Assembly: GCA_958414825.1 (NCBI GenBank)
Contig: CATYXQ010000058.1
Location: 1-11,229, forward strand
Direction of reading: 5' to 3'
From: an uncultured Eubacteriales bacterium
GTDB lineage: Bacteria; Bacillota; Clostridia; Oscillospirales; CAG-272
DNA: 11,229 nt
Under the pieces are notes generated by a model that saw only the letters and a program-made list of their open reading frames with translations, was not told where the DNA came from and ran no database searches. Every line of letters starts with the position of its first letter. Position 1 is the first letter of the stretch. The translations under genes were made by a program, and so were the position numbers. Below are positions 7,355-11,229 of the stretch, piece after piece.

Positions 7355-8142
7355 TGTATTTCGATTCGCATGCGCATTATTTTGACAGCCGGTTCCGGAG
7401 GGAATTTGCGGGGGGCGCAGATGCGCTTTTGCAGGATTTGCTTGGCGGAAAGGTCTGCGGCATTGTCAATGTTGGCGACAGCCTGAAAAGTTCGGCGCAG
7501 TGCATTGCGCAGGCCGCCCGGTATAAAAATATGTATGCCGCCGTTGGCATTCATCCGAGCAGCGCGGGAACCGAAGGGACGCTGAATGAAGCGCGTTCCA
7601 CTCTGTGCGATATGCTGGACGGCGCGGCGCGGCATAAAATTGTAGCGGTTGGGGAGATTGGCTTTGATTATCACTATGACGATGTCAGCCGTGACGTGCA
7701 GCGCGCGTATTTTGAAATGCAGATGCGCGCTGCCGAAATGTATGGGCTTCCTGTGGTAATTCATGACCGTGAGGCGCATGGGGACTGCCTTGAAATGGTT
7801 TTGAAATATCCGAATGTTCGCGGGGTATTTCACAGTTTCAGTGGCAGCGCCGAAATTGCTGCGGAACTCATTAAACGGGGATGGCTTGTATCGTTTTCCG
7901 GCGTGGTGACATTTAAAAATGCAGAGCGTGTGCGTTCGGTTGCAGGGCGCGTGCCGCTGGATAAAATGCTGATTGAAACGGATTGTCCTTATCTTGCGCC
8001 GCATCCGTATCGGGGGGAATGCAATCATTCCGGATTACTTGAATATGTTGTACAGACGATTGCCGAAGTTCATCAGACCTCCTGTGATACGGTTGCCAAT
8101 ATAACGGCAGAAAATGCAAAACGTTTTTTTGGGATAAAATAA
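7354..8142 (+). CDS. tatD: TatD family metal-dependent DNase/hydrolase
   Basis: This TIM-barrel metallohydrolase of the TatD family has 262 residues, the normal length. Family members show metal-dependent DNase (3'-5' exonuclease) activity and have been tied to DNA repair and quality control; the true substrate in Clostridia is uncertain. All expected metal ligands are visible: H6 and H8 in DSHAHYFD, E101 in AVGEIGFDYHYD, H137 in VVIHDREAHGD, H160 in GVFHSFSG and D210 in LIETDCPYLAPHPYRG. The ATG overlaps the metG stop (TAATG), so translation is probably coupled. A GGGGAG at 7337-7342 sits 11 bases upstream, which is rather far. The stop overlaps the start of the radical SAM gene in the same way. 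Family assignment is secure. Confidence 0.95.
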   Translation: MYFDSHAHYFDSRFRREFAGGADALLQDLLGGKVCGIVNVGDSLKSSAQCIAQAARYKNMYAAVGIHPSSAGTEGTLNEARSTLCDMLDGAARHKIVAVGEIGFDYHYDDVSRDVQRAYFEMQMRAAEMYGLPVVIHDREAHGDCLEMVLKYPNVRGVFHSFSGSAEIAAELIKRGWLVSFSGVVTFKNAERVRSVAGRVPLDKMLIETDCPYLAPHPYRGECNHSGLLEYVVQTIAEVHQTSCDTVANITAENAKRFFGIK

Positions 8143-8771
8143 TGAAAAATATGACGATTACGTATGAAGTGGGGAACTCGCTTTATATCAATATTACAAA
8201 CAGATGCTCCAATCGCTGTGATTTCTGCATTCGCAATAACGGTGACGGCGCGTATGGTTCAGATTCCTTATGGCTTGTACGCGAGCCTACAAAAGAAGAG
8301 ATTTTGACAGCCGTATTGGCGCGCAAGTTGTCGGATTATGAGGAGTTTGTATTTTGCGGTTACGGTGAACCGACTGAACGACTTGAGGATATGATTTGGA
8401 TTGCGAAAGAACTGAAAAAAGTCTATCCCGCTAAAGTGCGTGTGAATACAAACGGCCAATCTTCTCTTTTATTCGGTCGGGATACCGCGCCTCTTTACAA
8501 AGATGCTGTTGACACAGTTTCAATCAGTTTAAACGCGCCGAATGCTGCGGAATATGATCGTGTATGCCACTCTAAATTCGGCGAGGACGCCTTTACCGGA
8601 TTGCTGGATTTTGCAAAACGGGTAAAACAGTATGTTCCGCATGTTTTGCTGACCGTAGTCGATTCGGCTTTGACGCCTGAGGAGATTGAAGAATGTCGGC
8701 AGATTGCAAAGAAAACCGGTGTGCCGCTACGTGTGCGCCGCTATATCGGTAAAGAAAACAGCGGTCAATGA
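8142..8771 (+). CDS. TatD-linked radical SAM protein
   Basis: This small 209-residue radical SAM enzyme has unknown substrate. The iron-sulfur binding CX3CX2C motif is at C22, C26 and C29 (CSNRCDFC). GYGEPT at residues 73-78 corresponds to the GGE motif that contacts SAM, and VNTNGQS and VDTVSISLNAP match later core strands. No extra cysteine-rich cluster domain or SPASM region follows, so this is a minimal radical SAM core. From memory it fits a family annotated as TatD-associated radical SAM (the TIGR04038 type), which is found beside or fused to TatD in Bacillota. Here the start ATG overlaps the tatD stop, and only a weak GGGA at 8131-8134 precedes it, so coupling to tatD translation is likely. 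An in-frame ATG at 8151 is an alternative start. The reaction is unknown, and I do not assign one. Confidence 0.9.
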   Translation: MKNMTITYEVGNSLYINITNRCSNRCDFCIRNNGDGAYGSDSLWLVREPTKEEILTAVLARKLSDYEEFVFCGYGEPTERLEDMIWIAKELKKVYPAKVRVNTNGQSSLLFGRDTAPLYKDAVDTVSISLNAPNAAEYDRVCHSKFGEDAFTGLLDFAKRVKQYVPHVLLTVVDSALTPEEIEECRQIAKKTGVPLRVRRYIGKENSGQ

Positions 8772-8820
8772 ATTGGCTTTTAATCATTGGAATATGAAAA
8801 AGAATTGGGAGAAAATTAAC

Positions 8821-8845
8821 ACAGCGGGGATATCCCCGCTGTTTT
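8821..8845. terminator. Short bidirectional terminator between convergent genes
   Basis: ACAGCGGGG (8821-8829) pairs with CCCCGCTGT (8834-8842) around an ATAT loop, followed on the + side by TTTT at 8842-8845. It lies 49 bp after the radical SAM gene. It also sits directly beyond the stop of the minus-strand regulator, whose TAA at 8844-8846 overlaps the T-tract. On the minus strand the stem is followed by the weaker U-rich run GTTAATTTTC, so it may serve both genes. Confidence 0.8.
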
Positions 8846-9941
8846 AATTTAAAAACATTTTCATCGTTTCAATAATTTCTTCACGCGTTTCCATTTCCGC
8901 GATGGAGATCAAGCGTTTTAGACGGTATTTAATTGTGCTCTCCGAAACATGCAGGATTTCCGCAATGTCAAAATACCGGTATCCCTTGATAATCAGCTTC
9001 AAAATGTCGATATCGATTGCATCGCATGCAGAGATGATTTTTTCCGCCAAAAATATTTTGGATACGCTGGGATCACTGTGAATGCCGGACGGAGCTTCCA
9101 CCGGAGCATGCGCCGTGCCGATGGTTTTTGTTTTTACCGGCAGATTTGCGGTTGTATCGCCGACGATGAACGCGCAGCGGATTTTGGTGCTGATGCCGGA
9201 GATGCTTTCTGAATTTGTCAGCAAATGACACATGGAGACGACTTGACGACCGATTTCCGTACAGTGCAGACGTGCCATGGTGAGCGTTTTTTTGCCGCTG
9301 GAACTGATAGCCATGTCTCCGAACGTACAGAGAAACAGGTCTTCTGGAATGCATATACCGGCTTCTTCAAGCTGGTGCATCAGAATTACAGCGCCGGCGT
9401 CATTGGAGCAGAGAACCGCGTCATAATTGCGGCAAACATTCAGAAAGCGTTTGCATACCGCTCCCATCAGACCGTCTGCGCCGGAATAATAGAACACGTC
9501 GCGTTCATGGCAACCGTCATACGATAGAAATGCATCCTTTTTGATCATATCGGTTGCCGAGTCCGGACTGATTGCAAAGAGGGCGATACGCTGTTTGTCG
9601 TATTGCCGCAGATATTCAATCAGTTGATAGGCGGCTTCGCGGTAGTCCATATATACGTAGCTGGCGTGGCGATGCCCGTCTCTGGAAGCTCCGCCGATAA
9701 TCAACGGTTCTATGCCGAGTGAAGAAAGCAGGGCGGCGGCGTCCGCAGTCCAGAGGCGGGAGGTGGAAAGCACGGCTGCACAAACGGGGCGTTCGGTACG
9801 AAACCGCATTTCGACCTCTTCAATCGGCATCAAATAGACGAAATCACCTTTTCGCTTGGCTTCGCTGTGTATTCCTTTAAGATAGAGTTCGCACCAGTGC
9901 GTTTTATCGGCGTCAGGTTGACAGATAATATAAATTTGCAT
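8844..9941 (-). CDS. Transcriptional regulator: LacI-type ligand-binding domain with C-terminal LuxR-type HTH
   Basis: This 365-residue regulator has a rearranged layout. Residues 1 to about 255 look like the periplasmic-binding-protein fold of LacI/GalR regulators. It opens directly with the first strand (MQIYIICQPDADK); YVYMDYREAAYQLIEYL is the usual VDNxxGA-type segment, and YDAVLCSNDAGAVILMHQLE then PEDLFLCTFGD match the second-lobe signatures. The normal N-terminal LacI HTH is absent. A variable linker (about 255-300) leads to residues about 312-356, where LKLIIKGYRYFDIAEILHV plus SESTIKYRLKRL reads as a LuxR/GerE-type HTH with recognition helix near 333-344. The start is secure: GGAGGT lies 5 bases upstream, after a consensus promoter. 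It is divergent from the DUF5107 gene and probably controls that gene and itself in response to a sugar-like ligand. Ligand and direction of control are unknown. Confidence 0.85.
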   Translation of the reverse strand: MQIYIICQPDADKTHWCELYLKGIHSEAKRKGDFVYLMPIEEVEMRFRTERPVCAAVLSTSRLWTADAAALLSSLGIEPLIIGGASRDGHRHASYVYMDYREAAYQLIEYLRQYDKQRIALFAISPDSATDMIKKDAFLSYDGCHERDVFYYSGADGLMGAVCKRFLNVCRNYDAVLCSNDAGAVILMHQLEEAGICIPEDLFLCTFGDMAISSSGKKTLTMARLHCTEIGRQVVSMCHLLTNSESISGISTKIRCAFIVGDTTANLPVKTKTIGTAHAPVEAPSGIHSDPSVSKIFLAEKIISACDAIDIDILKLIIKGYRYFDIAEILHVSESTIKYRLKRLISIAEMETREEIIETMKMFLN

Positions 9942-9946
9942 GGTCT

Positions 9947-9952
9947 ACCTCC
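9947..9952 (-). promoter_or_regulatory. Strong ribosome binding site of the regulator
   Basis: On the minus strand GGAGGT stands 5 bases before the ATG at 9941. It shows that the protein really begins at the ligand-binding fold, so the missing LacI-type HTH is not a start-site error. Confidence 0.88.
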
Positions 9953-9989
9953 GTCTTTGAATACTATAAAAAATCAAATTTAATATATT

Positions 9990-10018
9990 ATTATACCTCT
10001 GTTTTTGATAAATGTCAA
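9990..10018 (-). promoter_or_regulatory. Consensus sigma-A promoter of the regulator
   Basis: Read on the minus strand, TTGACA (10018-10013), a 17-bp spacer and TATAAT (9995-9990) are exact consensus hexamers at ideal spacing. Transcription should start near 9983, giving a leader of about 42 bases. Such a strong promoter on a regulator suggests it is repressed or autoregulated. Confidence 0.9.
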
Positions 10019-10054
10019 GATTAATTGCAATAAGACCGTTGTTTTTTATTGATA

Positions 10055-10083
10055 TTGTACCGCTTTAAGAGCCGTGGTAAAAT
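10055..10083 (+). promoter_or_regulatory. Predicted sigma-A promoter of the DUF5107 gene
   Basis: TTGTAC (10055-10060) is followed after 17 bp by TAAAAT (10078-10083), with TGG before the -10 giving an extended -10. Transcription would start near 10090, about 38 bases before the ATG. The -35 element is imperfect, which would suit a promoter needing activation. Confidence 0.7.
10058..10079. promoter_or_regulatory. Candidate operator (imperfect inverted repeat)
   Basis: TACCGC (10058-10063) and GTGGTA (10074-10079) are inverted copies matching at 5 of 6 positions with a 10-bp gap. They lie between the -35 and -10 elements of the DUF5107 promoter. A dimeric regulator bound here would block RNA polymerase. 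The arms are short, so chance is a real possibility. A second small palindrome, ATTGCAAT at 10024-10031, lies midway between the two divergent promoters. Confidence 0.3.
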
Positions 10084-10112
10084 TTGTAGTATAAGAGATT
10101 AAAATATACTTT

Positions 10113-10118
10113 AAGGAG
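10113..10118 (+). promoter_or_regulatory. Ribosome binding site of the DUF5107 gene
   Basis: AAGGAG lies 9 bases before the ATG at 10128 and supports that start. Confidence 0.8.
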
Positions 10119-10127
10119 CGTATTTTT

Positions 10128-11229
10128 ATGTCAGTAAAAGCAACTGCAAAATTTGAGGATTTGGTGATTCCGACCTACAAACCGGGCGCTTGTGAGTCTT
10201 TGCCCATGTTATTTGAAAAAAAGCCTTATCAGGGCGCAAGCGGACATCTGTATCCGATTCCGTTTACCTCCGACATCAGCGACAAAAAACAGGATGTCGT
10301 TTATCATGCTGCGGTGCTGGAGAATGAGTACATTAAGCTGGAAGTACTTCCCGAGATCGGCGGTAAAATTCAGCGTGCGCTGGATAAAACCAACAATTAT
10401 GATTTTGTTTACCATAATAAGGTGATAAAGCCTGCAATGGTCGGTTTGGCCGGGCCCTGGGTATCGGGCGGTATCGAGTTTAACTGGCCGCAGCATCATC
10501 GTCCGACGACCTATATGCCGCTTGAGGCGGCGATCACGGAGCGTGAAAATGGTGAGAAAACGGTTTGGGTCGGAGAGGTGGATCCGCTTCTTCGCATGAA
10601 AGGAATGGCGGGCATCACCGTTGTTCCCGGACGTTCTTATTTTAAAGCAGAGGTTCAGATTTATAACAGGACGCCCTATCCGCAGCCGTTTATGTGGTGG
10701 GTCAATCTTGCGGTGGAGATCAATGACGATTATCGTGTCGTATTCCCGCCGGATGTGGAATGGGTTAACGACCATGACCGCCGTGCCGTTTTGGAGTGGC
10801 CGATTGCCAGGGGCGTGTATAATACGGCGCGCCCGTTTGACTTTGGCAGCGGAACGGATATTCACAATTTGGCAAATGTACGGGTTCCGTCTTCTTACCT
10901 CGTATCTAAGGGACAAAGCGATTATGACTATATTTCCGGTTACGATGCAGGGCGTGAATGCGGGATCGTTACGGTAGCCGACCACCATATTTCGCCCGGT
11001 AAAAAGCTTTGGCACTGGGGAAATCATCCGTTCGGCGATAAATGGTGTTCAAATCTGACCGATGACGGATCGAAATATGTTGAACTGATGACCGGCGTAT
11101 ACACAGACAATCAGCCGGATTTCACTTGGATCATGCCATATGAGACAAAAACCTTTGAGCAGTACTGGTATCCGGTAAAGGACATTGGGGAAGCGAAAAA
11201 CGCCACGGTTAATGCGGCGATCAATGTGG
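10128..11229 (+). CDS. DUF5107 (aldose-epimerase-like) protein, 3' truncated by window
   Basis: The open frame runs from ATG at 10128 to the window end, giving 367 complete codons with no stop. The sequence resembles the DUF5107 family as I recall it: PTYKPG near the start, FVYHNKVIKPAMVGLAGPW, GGIEFNWPQHHRPTTYMP, the FPPDVEWVNDHDRR region, VADHHISPGKKLWHWG and LMTGVYTDNQPDFTW. The fold is related to galactose mutarotase/aldose 1-epimerase beta-sandwiches, and conserved His, Glu and Trp residues in these segments suggest carbohydrate handling. No signal peptide is visible, so the protein is probably cytoplasmic. Family members I recall are about 1,000 residues or more, with TPR repeats after the domain, so roughly two thirds may lie outside the window. 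The exact biochemical activity is not established. It is divergent from the PBP-LuxR regulator and is its most likely target. Confidence 0.87.
   Translation, partial: MSVKATAKFEDLVIPTYKPGACESLPMLFEKKPYQGASGHLYPIPFTSDISDKKQDVVYHAAVLENEYIKLEVLPEIGGKIQRALDKTNNYDFVYHNKVIKPAMVGLAGPWVSGGIEFNWPQHHRPTTYMPLEAAITERENGEKTVWVGEVDPLLRMKGMAGITVVPGRSYFKAEVQIYNRTPYPQPFMWWVNLAVEINDDYRVVFPPDVEWVNDHDRRAVLEWPIARGVYNTARPFDFGSGTDIHNLANVRVPSSYLVSKGQSDYDYISGYDAGRECGIVTVADHHISPGKKLWHWGNHPFGDKWCSNLTDDGSKYVELMTGVYTDNQPDFTWIMPYETKTFEQYWYPVKDIGEAKNATVNAAINV

Noticed and set aside
7186..8028. A 280-codon minus-strand open frame.
   Set aside because: It is antisense to metG and tatD, whose catalytic motifs are all present; treated as a shadow.
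10209..11027. A 272-codon minus-strand open frame at the right end.
   Set aside because: It is antisense to the DUF5107 gene, which has a ribosome binding site, a promoter and strong family motifs.

Overview
The window looks like chromosomal DNA of a spore-forming Bacillota, most likely a gut-type Clostridia of the Oscillospirales/Ruminococcaceae kind. This is inferred from the Clostridia-style GluRS N-terminus, an adjacent GlnRS, an SLH-anchored surface protein, a CwlD-type amidase, a TatD-linked radical SAM protein, consensus sigma-A promoters and GGAGG ribosome binding sites. No taxonomic search could be run, so the placement is tentative. Nine protein-coding genes fill nearly all of the 11.2 kb. 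There is no tRNA, rRNA, CRISPR array, insertion sequence or gap longer than about 190 bp between genes.

Left block (1-4523, + strand): gltX (glutamyl-tRNA synthetase, probably cut at its 5' end by the window edge), glnS (glutaminyl-tRNA synthetase) and a secreted protein with one cohesin-like domain followed by three SLH domains. They are closely spaced (15 and 25 bp) and end at a strong 17-bp stem terminator, so they could be one transcript. Middle block (4592-8845, + strand): a cwlD-like amidase, then a clear sigma-A promoter driving metG, tatD and a small radical SAM gene. In this trio each stop overlaps the next start (TAATG), and it ends at a short bidirectional terminator.

Right block (8844-11229): a minus-strand regulator and a plus-strand gene for a DUF5107 (aldose-epimerase-like) protein that runs off the window. 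They diverge from a 186-bp intergenic region with a good sigma-A promoter in each direction. The regulator carries a LacI-type periplasmic-binding-protein fold at its N-terminus but has no LacI HTH. Its DNA-binding domain is instead a LuxR/GerE-type HTH at the C-terminus. It plausibly senses a sugar-like ligand and controls the divergent carbohydrate-related gene. This pair, and the cohesin-SLH protein in a tRNA synthetase cluster, are the least ordinary parts. The rest is housekeeping, and I see no convincing wholly new system such as a defence island or mobile element.
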